Below, piece after piece: positions 7,757-15,854 of a stretch of 38,728 bases of DNA. Position 1 is the first letter of the stretch; each line of letters opens with the position of its first letter. The position numbers were made by a program, and so were the translations under genes. The stretch comes from Neobacillus vireti (lineage in GTDB: Bacteria; Bacillota; Bacilli; Bacillales; Cytobacillaceae): the NCBI RefSeq assembly GCF_001026695.1, contig NZ_LDNB01000023.1, positions 1 to 38,728 on the forward strand, given 5' to 3'. The notes below the pieces were generated by a model, which was not told where the DNA came from, ran no database searches, and saw nothing but the letters and a program-made list of their open reading frames with translations.

Positions 7757-7802
7757 TTGACAATAAAATTTATCTCAGTTACAATTATCTTGAATTAAAA
7801 AT
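7757..7802 (+). promoter_or_regulatory. Promoter with candidate MhqR-type box
   Basis: TTGACA (7757-7762), 17-base spacer, TACAAT (7780-7785). ATCTTGAATTAAAAAT (7787-7802) starts right after the -10 and matches the MhqR box at 12 of 16 positions. The position relative to the -10 is the same as in the regulator promoter at 4843. Confidence 0.6.
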
Positions 7803-7829
7803 ATTAACAGGAAGAAAGGAAGATATTAA

Positions 7830-8384
7830 ATGCCGAAAATTGGAATCTTACTTGGTAGCTTGCGGAAAGAATCTTTTTCAAAAAAAATTGCAGCTAATGT
7901 TGCTGCTTTATTTCCGGAAGGTTATGAAACAGAATTTGTAGAAATCGGAAATCTCGCTTTATATAATCAAGATTATGATGATGAAAACAATGCTCCTGCA
8001 GAATATACTGCCTTTAGAAATACGATGAAAGAAATCGATGCTGTTTTATTTGTAACTCCTGAATATAATCGTTCTGTTCCAGCTGTATTAAAAAACGCGC
8101 TAGATGTAGGATCACGCCCATATGGAGCAAGTGTATGGAATGCCAAACCGGCAGCCATTATCAGCCAATCTCCTGGTAATTTGAGTGCATTTGGTGCAAA
8201 CCATCATTTACGTCAATCACTTGTGTTTTTAAATATGCCAATCGTTCAACAACCGGAAGCCTATATTGGCAATGTTGCTGCATTATTAGATGAAAATGGC
8301 AAAATTAAAGATGAAAAAACGGTTCAATTCTTACAATCTTTCGCAGATGCGTTTGTTGATTTGATTAAGAAATATCAAGCATAA
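7830..8384 (+). CDS. NADPH-dependent FMN reductase (quinone/azo reductase type)
   Basis: 184 residues, flavodoxin-fold protein. The FMN phosphate loop is GSLRKESFSKKIA near the N-terminus, and the conserved TPEYNRSVPAVLKNALDVGSR stretch is the family signature (YieF/ChrR-like reductases). Such enzymes reduce quinones, chromate or azo dyes with NAD(P)H; two-electron quinone reduction fits the cluster. GGAAG about 8 bases upstream serves the ATG. It has its own promoter and box at 7757-7802 and is followed by the terminator at 8443, so it is probably monocistronic within the same regulon. Confidence 0.8.
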   Translation: MPKIGILLGSLRKESFSKKIAANVAALFPEGYETEFVEIGNLALYNQDYDDENNAPAEYTAFRNTMKEIDAVLFVTPEYNRSVPAVLKNALDVGSRPYGASVWNAKPAAIISQSPGNLSAFGANHHLRQSLVFLNMPIVQQPEAYIGNVAALLDENGKIKDEKTVQFLQSFADAFVDLIKKYQA

Positions 8385-8442
8385 GGGTTTCTGTTCCCCT
8401 GCAATAGGATTTAAAATGGTCTATTGCAGAAGTAAGAAAGAG

Positions 8443-8491
8443 GTTGGAGCATATAGCGGAAGAAATCCGGTTATATATTCCAACTTTTTTG
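8443..8491 (+). terminator. Terminator after the FMN reductase
   Basis: GTTGGA / TCCAAC outer stem, with inner ATATA/TATAT and CGG/CCG pairs, followed by TTTTTTG. A smaller hairpin (GCAATAG/CTATTGC, 8401-8427) precedes it. Confidence 0.8.
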
Positions 8492-8557
8492 TTTTTAAGA
8501 AAGAATTTATAACGGTGGAAAACCTTTTAATAAATTTAAGCTAAGGAGTGGAAAAAG

Positions 8558-9271
8558 TTGATTGAACTTTATCCTGCAGGTAAACGCTACACTGTAAAAA
8601 ATGATTGGCTGGAGAGTAATCTTGGTTTTTCCTTTAGTGAATATTATGATTCTTCTAATATCCAATTTGGTCCGTTACGTGTCTTTAACGACGACACCGT
8701 TCAGCCGGGAAAAGGTTTTGGGATTCATCCACATCGTGAAGCAGAAATTGTTTCTATTGTATTGAAGGGGCAGCTTAAACATGAAGATAACTTAGGGAAT
8801 TCCGGAATTATTGGCCATGGAAACATTCAGCGTATCAGTGCTGGTACTGGTGTACTTCATTCCGAATTTAATGCGTCCAATCAGGAAGAAGTACAATTCT
8901 TACAGTTATGGTTTTTACCTAATGAAAAGAAGCTAATACCGTCTTATGAGGACATTTCATATGATATTGAACAATTACATAACCACTTATTACCGGTAAT
9001 ATCCCGTATCAGCTCAGATCGGGTGGCAAAAATCCATCAAGATTTAACCCTTTATTTATCAAAGCTAGAAGAAAAGAAGACCGTTAACTTTCGGCAGGAA
9101 GAAGGCAGGAAGATTTATGTCTTTAATATAGAGGGGGAAATAACAATAAATAACGATTCCATTTTAAAGTCCCGAGACGCTGCTCGAATCACTGATACCC
9201 ATGAAATTACCATTCAGGGAAATCAAGATAGTTTCTTTTTATTAATTGATTTACCTGGAGGCGAATTTTAA
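8558..9271 (+). CDS. Pirin-family bicupin protein
   Basis: 237 residues from a TTG. Pirin/YhhW-type bicupin; members bind a metal and some oxidise quercetin. The N-terminal cupin is clear: FGIHPHREAEIVSIVLKGQL, then HEDNLGN and GTGVLHSEFN, giving the His-His-His-Glu metal set. QFLQLWFLPNEKKLIPSYE is the typical pirin bridge. The C-terminal cupin is degenerate and lacks a metal site, as in most pirins. AAGGAGTGG lies 7 bases before TTG 8558 and no ATG fits. Its stop overlaps the next start (TAATG), so the two are probably translationally coupled. It adjoins the quinone-stress genes, but no MhqR box was seen in front of it. Confidence 0.8.
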   Translation: MIELYPAGKRYTVKNDWLESNLGFSFSEYYDSSNIQFGPLRVFNDDTVQPGKGFGIHPHREAEIVSIVLKGQLKHEDNLGNSGIIGHGNIQRISAGTGVLHSEFNASNQEEVQFLQLWFLPNEKKLIPSYEDISYDIEQLHNHLLPVISRISSDRVAKIHQDLTLYLSKLEEKKTVNFRQEEGRKIYVFNIEGEITINNDSILKSRDAARITDTHEITIQGNQDSFFLLIDLPGGEF

Positions 9272-9546
9272 TGTTAATGATTCGTCATTCTATAGGCAGT
9301 CGATTGCTATGTCAAACTAATAGATACACTATTGAAAAAAAAGACCGCCACTGGCAGATTTCGCTGCCTGTTGATGTGGAAACTGCTTCGAGAATTTTGG
9401 ATTTTCAGGATGAGTTAAATATATTTGAAGTAAAGGAAAACGAAAAGATTTGGTATTACTCCTCTGATGCACAAATAAATTTTCAATCTAAGGAAAAACA
9501 ATTGGTAATCCTTGCAGATCATAAAACTGTCTATCCGACTCAATGA
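9271..9546 (+). CDS. Small protein of unknown function, coupled to pirin
   Basis: 91 residues. I do not recognise the family. It is soluble, with no signal or membrane segment, and looks like mixed alpha/beta: a start MLMIRHSIGSRLLCQTNRYT, a strand RHWQISLPVD, a helix ETASRILDFQDELNIFEVKE, then two short strands WYYSSD and QLVILAD. Its ATG overlaps the pirin stop codon (TAATG), which is good evidence that it is really translated and works with or beside the pirin. A strong terminator follows directly. Confidence 0.65.
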   Translation: MLMIRHSIGSRLLCQTNRYTIEKKDRHWQISLPVDVETASRILDFQDELNIFEVKENEKIWYYSSDAQINFQSKEKQLVILADHKTVYPTQ

Positions 9547-9560
9547 AAGCAGTTCTGACT

Positions 9561-9608
9561 AAAATCAATCCCTTTTTGCATTGAAGCAATGGCGGATTGA
9601 TTTTTTTA
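9561..9608 (+). terminator. Terminator after the pirin pair
   Basis: AAATCAATCC / GGATTGATTT outer stem with inner TTGC/GCAA, followed by a long T-run. Repeat copy B begins at its T-tract. Confidence 0.85.
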
Positions 9609-10021
9609 TTTATTTTGAATCTCTATAAGAGACACAATTCTATGAAAAAAAAGTCGAGCGGGTTTTGGCATTATTTTTTCAAATACCCGTGAAAAAACCA
9701 AACCCATGAAGGAGTCAGTCATGATTCAATTAAACGTTTGGTTAACATAGAAAAAGGGTATACTTGTCGAAACGTGTATTATGAGAGGCAGAAATCTATT
9801 TTTCGCCACGGTTTGCGGTTATAAGGTTATCGAAAACGAATAGTTTCGACATTGTCTTAACTGATTTTAAGAGTGAAAACTTTATTTATAAGCACTTCAT
9901 CTGATTTTAATCAAACGATTGATTAGTTTTTATTAAACTAATCAATCGTTTGATTAAAAATGTCGTAATCCTTGAAATAATTGACTTCTCATATAAAACT
10001 CCTAAGAAATTTGTTGAAATA
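9609..10021. repeat. Dispersed palindrome repeat, copy B (long)
   Basis: About 410 bases shared with copy C (21779-22196) in the same block order: ATCTCTATAAGAG, AAAGTCGAGCGGGTTT, a ribosome-site-like GAAGGAG followed by ATGATTCAATTAAACGTTT, TGTCGAAACGTGTA, TATTTTTCGCCA, TTTCGACATTG, ATAAGCACTTCATC, the long palindrome (ATCAAACGATTGATTAG / CTAATCAATCGTTTGAT, 9910-9956), CCTTGAAATAATTGAC and CTAAGAAATTTGTTGAAA. No gene is visible in it; the ATG leads to only nine codons. It fills most of the gap between 9546 and 10224. Confidence 0.8.
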
Positions 10022-10051
10022 TAGAGGTGGAGAAAAACACCAACAAATTGA

Positions 10052-10081
10052 GCGGGTTATCTTAACCCGCCTTTCCTTTTT
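10052..10081 (+). terminator. Hairpin terminator just right of repeat B
   Basis: GCGGGTT / AACCCGC 7-bp GC-rich stem with a 5-base loop, followed by CTTTCCTTTTT. No coding gene lies between the terminator at 9561 and this one, so it may end a noncoding transcript across the repeat or insulate the mannitol operon. Confidence 0.6.
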
Positions 10082-10114
10082 CAGTAGGCATAGCCGCTAA
10101 TTCTTTGAGCAACA

Positions 10115-10147
10115 CTAACTTTGTCACCTTAGTTGTGACAAAGTTAG
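10115..10147 (+). promoter_or_regulatory. 33-bp perfect inverted repeat before the first mannitol operon
   Basis: CTAACTTTGTCAC (10115-10127) and GTGACAAAGTTAG (10135-10147) are exact reverse complements around 7 bases. It could be an MtlR operator or an attenuator hairpin; the following TTTCCTCTTT is a poor T-run. A weak promoter TTGTGA (10133), 17 bases, TTTATT overlaps it, as expected if an activator were needed. No cre site was found here. A second small hairpin, GTACCTT/AAGGTAC, lies at 10177-10199. Confidence 0.5.
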
Positions 10148-10223
10148 CTTTCCTCTTTATTGAATGCAGGGGATTCGTACCTTACCATTAAAAAGGTACT
10201 ATTACAATGAAGGGATGAGACTT

Positions 10224-12128
10224 ATGGCTCAATCAAATATAAAAGTAGCTGTCCAGAAGTTCGGTAACTTCCTAAGTTCGATGGTAATGCCGAATATTTC
10301 AGCTTTCATCGCGTGGGGGTTAATTACTGCACTATTTATTCCTACTGGTATTTTTCCAAATGAAAGCCTTGCCAAATTGGTTGATCCTATGGTAACTTAC
10401 TTACTTCCACTTTTAATCGGATATACAGGGGGTAAGCTTGTACACGATCAACGCGGTGGTGTTGTCGGGGCGATTGTGACAATGGGTGTCATTGTCGGGG
10501 CAGATATTCCGATGTTTCTCGGTGCAATGATCATGGGACCGCTTGGCGGATATGTGATTAAAAAGTTTGATCAGCTGATTGAAGGTAAAGTTAAAGCAGG
10601 CTTTGAAATGCTTGTTAACAATTTCTCGGCAGGGATCCTTGGTGGATTTTTTGCGATTTTAGCCTTTTTAGCCATTGGTCCTGCCGTTACCACATTTACA
10701 GGCTGGCTTGTTACGGGTGTTGATTGGTTATTGGCGACGGGATTGCTGCCATTGACAAGTATCATTATCGAGCCTGCAAAAGTATTGTTCTTAAATAATG
10801 CGATTAACCATGGGGTGTTGTCGCCAATTGGGTTAGAGCAAGCGAAAACAACAGGGAAATCCATTCTATTTCTACTTGAAGCAAATCCAGGACCTGGTAT
10901 CGGTGTCCTGCTAGCTTTCAGTATTTTTGGTAAAGGGACTGCCAAAAGGTCAGCACCAGGCGCAGCGATTATTCAGTTCTTTGGCGGGATTCATGAAATT
11001 TACTTCCCATATATTTTAATGCGTCCGATGCTGTTCTTTGCCGTCATTCTAGGCGGAATGAGCGGTATCTTTACATTGATGCTTTTAGGTGGGGGATTAG
11101 CTTCTCCCGCGTCGCCGGGTAGTATTATTGCCATTATGGCCGTTACTCCGCCGCAAGGGAGTGCTTATCTAGCCAACATTGCCGGCGTTCTAGTAGCTGG
11201 AATCGTATCCTTTGTGCTGTCATCTTTCATTCTAAAAACGGGTAAGCAAAAGGATGAAGACATTGAAGAGGCAGCAAGAAAAATGCAAGAAATGAAAGGC
11301 AAGAAGAGCTCTGTTTCTAATGTCTTTGCTGCTAACACAGGCACAATGCCGGAAAAAGTCAGCAAAATTATTTTTGCCTGTGATGCGGGAATGGGTTCAA
11401 GTGCAATGGGAGCGTCACTTCTTCGGAAAAAGGTAAAAGAAGCAGGAATGAACATTGCGGTTACCAATACAGCAATTAGTAACCTGCCTTCTGATGCCCA
11501 AATTGTTATTACTCAGGAAGAGTTGACACCAAGAGCCCAGAAGCAAGTGCCGAATGCCTATCATATTTCGGTTGATAACTTCCTATCAAGTCCTGAATAC
11601 GATCAGTTAATTAATCGGTTAAAAAATCCTGAAACGGCAGAACTTCAGGAAATCGTGGAAGACGCAGAAGCAGTGGTTCCAAGCGGTGACCCGCACACTG
11701 ATGATGCTTTACTGCGGGAAGAAAATATCTTCCTTAACCAAGAATTTGCTACGAAAGAAGAGGCGATTCGTTTCGCTGGCAATGTACTGGTTAAAGCAGG
11801 GTATGTAAAGGAAAGCTATATTGACGCGATGATCGCACGTGACGAAATGACATCCACCTATATGGGCAATGATGTCGCAATTCCACATGGTACTGAAGAA
11901 GCGAAAAAGGATGTCCTGAATTCTGGTTTTACGGTCTTACAAGTACCGAATGGTGTAGACTTTGACGGCCAGAAGGTACGTTTGATTTTCGGTATTGCCG
12001 GGAAAGATGGGACACATCTTGAAATCTTATCTGGAATAGCCGTTACTTGTTCTGATATGGCCAATATCGAAAAACTAGTTGAAGCAAAATCAGCAAGAGA
12101 AATCATGGACATTTTAAATGATAAATAA
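10224..12128 (+). CDS. mtlA: Mannitol PTS transporter, fused IICBA
   Basis: 634 residues. Takes up and phosphorylates mannitol to mannitol-1-phosphate. IIC (about 1-345) is the membrane part, starting QKFGNFLSSMVMPNISAFIA, with the conserved GIHEIYFPYILMRPM. IIB (about 378-470) has the phospho-cysteine Cys386 in FACDAGMGSSAMGAS. After a linker rich in Glu and Ala, IIA (about 490-634) carries the phospho-histidine His555 in VAIPHGTEEAKK. ATG 10224 is preferred: AAGGG lies about 9 bases upstream and MAQSNIKVAVQKFG matches the family start; an ATG at 10164 is in frame but adds 20 atypical residues. MtlR and MtlD genes follow. The paralogue at 15958 lacks the IIA domain, which there is a separate gene. 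Confidence 0.92.
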   Translation: MAQSNIKVAVQKFGNFLSSMVMPNISAFIAWGLITALFIPTGIFPNESLAKLVDPMVTYLLPLLIGYTGGKLVHDQRGGVVGAIVTMGVIVGADIPMFLGAMIMGPLGGYVIKKFDQLIEGKVKAGFEMLVNNFSAGILGGFFAILAFLAIGPAVTTFTGWLVTGVDWLLATGLLPLTSIIIEPAKVLFLNNAINHGVLSPIGLEQAKTTGKSILFLLEANPGPGIGVLLAFSIFGKGTAKRSAPGAAIIQFFGGIHEIYFPYILMRPMLFFAVILGGMSGIFTLMLLGGGLASPASPGSIIAIMAVTPPQGSAYLANIAGVLVAGIVSFVLSSFILKTGKQKDEDIEEAARKMQEMKGKKSSVSNVFAANTGTMPEKVSKIIFACDAGMGSSAMGASLLRKKVKEAGMNIAVTNTAISNLPSDAQIVITQEELTPRAQKQVPNAYHISVDNFLSSPEYDQLINRLKNPETAELQEIVEDAEAVVPSGDPHTDDALLREENIFLNQEFATKEEAIRFAGNVLVKAGYVKESYIDAMIARDEMTSTYMGNDVAIPHGTEEAKKDVLNSGFTVLQVPNGVDFDGQKVRLIFGIAGKDGTHLEILSGIAVTCSDMANIEKLVEAKSAREIMDILNDK

Positions 12129-12138
12129 TTTATTTGTA

Positions 12139-12172
12139 GAATAGAAAAGCCGCGTTTGCCGCTTTTCTATTC
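12139..12172 (+). other. Intercistronic hairpin
   Basis: GAATAGAAAAGC (12139-12150) and GCTTTTCTATTC (12161-12172) form a 12-bp stem. No T-run follows, so it looks more like an mRNA-processing or stabilising hairpin, or a weak terminator, that lowers expression of mtlR relative to the transporter. Confidence 0.55.
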
Positions 12173-12213
12173 ACTTTACCTGCTGTACTTTTTATCGGAA
12201 TCGAGTTGGTTGC

Positions 12214-14304
12214 ATGTATATAACTTCAAGGGAAAAAGCAATCATTGAATTAATCGTTAAAACATCAGGTAAACATACCGCTGCGTCGATTGCTGGATAC
12301 TTAAATGTGAGTGGACGAACGATTCAACGGGATTTAAAAGCGGTAGAAAAAATTCTTGACTCATTTGCGCTCCATTTAGTCCGCAATATTGATAAAGGAC
12401 TGATGATTGAGGGGAAGAATGAGCAAATATTCCGCCTGATCCAGTATTTAATGAACATCGACCCTATTGATCAAACAGCCCAGGAAAAAAAACTGCTGCT
12501 CCTCATATCTCTGGTGCAAGAGGAGTCCTATAAAATTCAGACGTTAGCCAATGACCTTGGTGTTAGTATCACAACCCTAACCAGCTATTTGGATGAAATG
12601 ACAGAGTGGCTTCGTCATTTTAATGTTCAAATTACTAGAAAAAGGGGAGTCGGAGTCGATTTAAACGGTTCGGAATCAAACAAACGGAGAGCCCTGGCAA
12701 GTTATTTATTGCTTCATTTTAATGAAGAACTAATGGAAAGTTTGTTTTTGTTGGAAAAAGAAAAGAGCTTTCAAGAAGTCATTTTGTTTTATTTTCGTCC
12801 AGACTACCTTCTAGCGATAAATCGAGAAGTAAATACTACTTTTAATCATTTGCAGCAAAGTCTTGCATATAGCGATTATATCGGTCTAATCGTACATATT
12901 TGTATTACCATGCAAAGGACGGAAGGCTCTTTTTTATTAGAGGAAGATGCAGATTTTCTCAATGAGCAGACGAATGAATATAACCTTATTAGGGAAATTT
13001 GTCAGCGAATTGAATCATCATTTTCGGTCGAGTTTACGAAAGAGGATGTACTCTTTTTGGCGGCAATCCTTAGAGGTTCTAAACTTCAAGCCGTCGATAT
13101 TGTTCCATATGATAGTGTTGTCCTTAGCAAAAGGATAAAAAACGTAATCGAACATGTATCTTCACAACTTCATGTGAATCTGACTAAGGATTTTTCTTTG
13201 TATCAGGGACTGCTTGCCCATATGGAGCCGTCGCTATATCGAATTAAACAAGAAATGGGATTGTTTAACCCGTTAAAAGAGGAAATTAGTCGAAAATACC
13301 CGTTTCTGTTTTTAGCTGTTAAGAATAGTGTTGAAAAGTATTTTATCGATATTCCAGACTTTCCAGATGATGAAATAGCCTTCATCGTTCTCCATTTCGG
13401 CTCGGCTTTAGTGATGCAGGAAGAAGATTTGTCGATAAAGGCACTAGTTGTATGCCCCACAGGCATTGGCACGTCTAAGATGCTGGCCAGCCGAATTAAG
13501 AAGAAAATCGTGGGAATTGGGTCTATCGAAATCAAATCGATGAAAGAAATGCAGCAGCAAAATAATTTAAGCAGCTATGATTTGATTATCTCTACCGTTA
13601 AACTCCCATTTACAAATCTAGACTATATCCTTGTTTCTCCACTCTTAAGTGAAGAAAATATCGTCACCATCAGGAATTTCATAAGGGATAACATCGAGAC
13701 TATAACAGAAAATAAGCATTATCTAAAAACAACTCCCAAAAAGGCTCACGCAGCCAGTTTTACAAGTGTCACTTTAGGGGAATTATTACAGGAGATAAAG
13801 GATGTATATCAAAGTATTCAGTCTGTTTTAACTAACTTTTGCGTTTATCGGATGCCGCATCTAACAGGCCATAATCGGATTTTAGAAGAAATGGTAAAAC
13901 TGGCTGAAAAGAATGGGCTGTTAATCGATTCAAGTGATGTGCTGGAAGCGATAGAAGCTCGGGAACGAAAAGGCGGGCTCGGTATTCCAAATACCGGGTT
14001 GGCATTATTTCACTGCAGAAATAAGAACGTTCATGAACTCATCTTCCAGGTTTCTCATTTGGAGCAGCCTATACTTGTAAAAGGTATGGATGGAAAGAAT
14101 ATGTACATGAAGAATGTACTGCTCATGCTGGCACCGGAGGAATTAAGTATCAGAGAGCAGGAAATTGTAAGCTTGATTAGCACAAGTTTAATTGAAAATC
14201 ATGCCGCCGTTCTGATTTTTTCATCAGCCAATGAAGAGATGATTCGGACAAAATTGGAATCCATCTTTTTGGATTATCTTCACACAAATATACTAAAGGA
14301 ATGA
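12214..14304 (+). CDS. mtlR: Mannitol operon activator MtlR, copy 1
   Basis: 696 residues. DNA-binding activator with PTS-controlled domains. Order: HTH (about 1-90, ending SGRTIQRDLKAVEKIL), PRD1, PRD2, GAT-IIB-like and mannitol-IIA-like. Readable phosphorylation residues: His336 in PRD2 (LLAHMEPSLYR), Cys414 in the IIB-like part (VVCPTGIGTSK) and His600 in the IIA-like part (LALFHCRNK); these match His342, Cys419 and His599 of Bacillus subtilis MtlR. Odd: in PRD1 the second conserved His is replaced by Ile285 (LFLAAILRG), whereas copy 2 keeps it (ITMHLKG). ATG 12214 gives the same start as copy 2 (MYI-S/T-RE), but no good ribosome site is visible, so translation may be weak. Confidence 0.9.
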   Translation: MYITSREKAIIELIVKTSGKHTAASIAGYLNVSGRTIQRDLKAVEKILDSFALHLVRNIDKGLMIEGKNEQIFRLIQYLMNIDPIDQTAQEKKLLLLISLVQEESYKIQTLANDLGVSITTLTSYLDEMTEWLRHFNVQITRKRGVGVDLNGSESNKRRALASYLLLHFNEELMESLFLLEKEKSFQEVILFYFRPDYLLAINREVNTTFNHLQQSLAYSDYIGLIVHICITMQRTEGSFLLEEDADFLNEQTNEYNLIREICQRIESSFSVEFTKEDVLFLAAILRGSKLQAVDIVPYDSVVLSKRIKNVIEHVSSQLHVNLTKDFSLYQGLLAHMEPSLYRIKQEMGLFNPLKEEISRKYPFLFLAVKNSVEKYFIDIPDFPDDEIAFIVLHFGSALVMQEEDLSIKALVVCPTGIGTSKMLASRIKKKIVGIGSIEIKSMKEMQQQNNLSSYDLIISTVKLPFTNLDYILVSPLLSEENIVTIRNFIRDNIETITENKHYLKTTPKKAHAASFTSVTLGELLQEIKDVYQSIQSVLTNFCVYRMPHLTGHNRILEEMVKLAEKNGLLIDSSDVLEAIEARERKGGLGIPNTGLALFHCRNKNVHELIFQVSHLEQPILVKGMDGKNMYMKNVLLMLAPEELSIREQEIVSLISTSLIENHAAVLIFSSANEEMIRTKLESIFLDYLHTNILKE

Positions 14305-14309
14305 TAAAA

Positions 14310-15452
14310 ATGAAACTAGCCGTCCATTTTGGAGCAGGGAATATTGGAAGAGGATTTATCGGCGCACTTTTTTCACAATCGGGTTATCATGTGACCTTTG
14401 TTGATATTGCCGATCAAATTATTAGCCAGTTAAATGAGAAAAAGCACTATCAAGTAAAATTGGCTACAGATAAACAAGAAACAGTCACGGTAGATAACGT
14501 GTCAGGATTAAACAATTTGACACAAGAAAATGAAGTGGTCGCAGCAATAAAGGATGCCGTCTACCTTACGACGGCGATTGGCCCGAATATCCTCCCGCGG
14601 ATTGCTCCGCTAATTGCGAAGGGGTTAACCGAACGGGTTAAGACAAACTCAGAAAAGTTATATGTAATTGCCTGTGAAAACCAAATTTCGGCGACCGATT
14701 TGTTAAAAGGTTATATTTTCGAACATTTAGATGATGGGACGAAGGAAAATTTAGCGGGCAAAGTGTATTTCTTTAATTCTGCCGTTGACCGGATCGTCCC
14801 GATTCAAAACAATCATGGCTCCCTCGATGTGCTGGTTGAACCATATTATGAATGGGTGGTAGAGACAAGCGAAAGCATTCCTCCGATTGAAGGGATGAAG
14901 ATTGTTTCAGACCTCGCTCCATTTATCGAGCGAAAGCTGTTTACAGTAAACACCGGTCATGCCGTCATTGCCTACCTTGGTTATCTGGAGAACAAGTCTA
15001 CGATCGATCAAGCATTAGCAGATGAGAAGATTGTCAAACAAGTTAAAGCGACACTTGGCGAAACGGGTGCCTATTTGATTCATCAATATGGTTTAAATCC
15101 AGAAGAACACAGCCAATATATCGAAAAAATTATTAGCCGTTTTAAAAATGCCTATTTGAATGATGATGTGACAAGAGTAGGCCGTTCACCGCTCCGTAAG
15201 CTTGGTCCAAATGATCGTCTCGTACGCCCTGCTACTGAAGCAGCGAAAGCGGGACTCTCATACACGAATCTTGCAAAGGCCATTGCCTCGGCACTGCTTT
15301 TTGATTACCAAGAAGATGACGAAGCAGTTAAGCTGCAAGCGATGATTAAGGAAAAAGGGCTTCAAGCAGTGCTAAAAGAAGTAAGCGGGTTGGATGAAAA
15401 CAGCGAAATCACAAACGAGGTAGTAAGTCATTACAATATACTCAAGAAATGA
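14310..15452 (+). CDS. mtlD: Mannitol-1-phosphate 5-dehydrogenase, copy 1
   Basis: 380 residues. NAD-dependent oxidation of mannitol-1-phosphate to fructose-6-phosphate in the cytoplasm. The start MKLAVHFGAGNIGRGFIGAL is the Rossmann dinucleotide loop (GAGNIGRG). ERKLFTVNTGHAVIAYLGYL carries the conserved catalytic Lys and the NTGHA motif of the long-chain mannitol dehydrogenase family. RVGRSPLRKLGPNDRLVRPA is the C-terminal signature. ATG 14310 was chosen over the overlapping ATG 14301 because AAGGA (14296-14300) is 9 bases before it. The mtlR stop is at 14302-14304, so the genes are coupled. A strong terminator follows. Confidence 0.92.
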   Translation: MKLAVHFGAGNIGRGFIGALFSQSGYHVTFVDIADQIISQLNEKKHYQVKLATDKQETVTVDNVSGLNNLTQENEVVAAIKDAVYLTTAIGPNILPRIAPLIAKGLTERVKTNSEKLYVIACENQISATDLLKGYIFEHLDDGTKENLAGKVYFFNSAVDRIVPIQNNHGSLDVLVEPYYEWVVETSESIPPIEGMKIVSDLAPFIERKLFTVNTGHAVIAYLGYLENKSTIDQALADEKIVKQVKATLGETGAYLIHQYGLNPEEHSQYIEKIISRFKNAYLNDDVTRVGRSPLRKLGPNDRLVRPATEAAKAGLSYTNLAKAIASALLFDYQEDDEAVKLQAMIKEKGLQAVLKEVSGLDENSEITNEVVSHYNILKK

Positions 15453-15461
15453 GAAAAAGGA

Positions 15462-15510
15462 GGTCAGTCCTTCGCTGCTTTAAAGTGGCGGGACAGACCC
15501 CTTTTTGTTT
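15462..15510 (+). terminator. Terminator of the first mannitol operon
   Basis: GGTCAGTCC / GGACAGACC stem with one A-A mismatch, extended by CGC/GCG, followed by CCTTTTTGTTT. The GTCAGTCC...GGACWGRCC core recurs at 33524-33552. Confidence 0.8.
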
Positions 15511-15709
15511 AATTTTCTCTGATTTTATTTTGTTTTTTTATCTTATATATTTTTATAAGTTCAGATGTAATATTTGCGGTTATCAAAAGAGGAAAGAGGA
15601 TATTAAACCAAAGCTCTGGCTTAGAATACATAGTGTTGTATGTAAAAATCAAAATGAAAACATGTAAGCTAATACTCACGATACAATTAGCAATTTCTGA
15701 CTTAAACAT
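15509..15709 (-). CDS. Small putative membrane protein
   Basis: 66 residues on the minus strand, convergent with mtlD. Start ATG at 15709 has GAGGGTGA about 5 bases before it. Two hydrophobic stretches are visible: CIVSISLHVFILIFTYNTMY (about 9-28) and LWFNILFPLLITANITSELI (about 33-52), with a basic tail IKIYKIKKQNKIREN, consistent with a two-pass protein whose C-terminus stays inside. I do not recognise a family. A 24-base inverted repeat (15744-15767) lies just upstream on the same strand, as an operator would. The plus-strand frame across the same bases reads through a terminator and was rejected. Existence is plausible, not certain. Confidence 0.5.
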   Translation of the reverse strand: MFKSEIANCIVSISLHVFILIFTYNTMYSKPELWFNILFPLLITANITSELIKIYKIKKQNKIREN

Positions 15710-15743
15710 CAGTTCACCCTCTAATCATTTTTTTAGAAATAAT

Positions 15744-15767
15744 TTACTATAAAATCCTCTATAGTAA
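15744..15767. promoter_or_regulatory. Inverted repeat, candidate operator of the small membrane protein
   Basis: TTACTATA (15744-15751) and TATAGTAA (15760-15767) are perfect arms around 8 bases. It lies 35 bases upstream of the minus-strand start at 15709. No clear -35/-10 pair accompanies it. Confidence 0.4.
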
Positions 15768-15854
15768 GAATTTTAACACAAAATTCCGCCATTTTTTCCC
15801 CTTGAGTCTAATTTTTTTGTCTTCATGATAAATTCAGTAGATTAATGTTGGCAA

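Noticed and set aside
7747..7941. 64-residue frame before the FMN reductase
   Set aside because: It overlaps the promoter and the true gene in another frame, with no ribosome site.
10164..10223. Upstream start of the IICBA transporter
   Set aside because: The extra 20 residues are unlike the family, and no ribosome site precedes them.
15449..15667. 72-residue frame overlapping the mtlD stop
   Set aside because: It reads through the operon terminator (15462-15510), and the peptide has no family-like pattern; the minus-strand frame is better supported.
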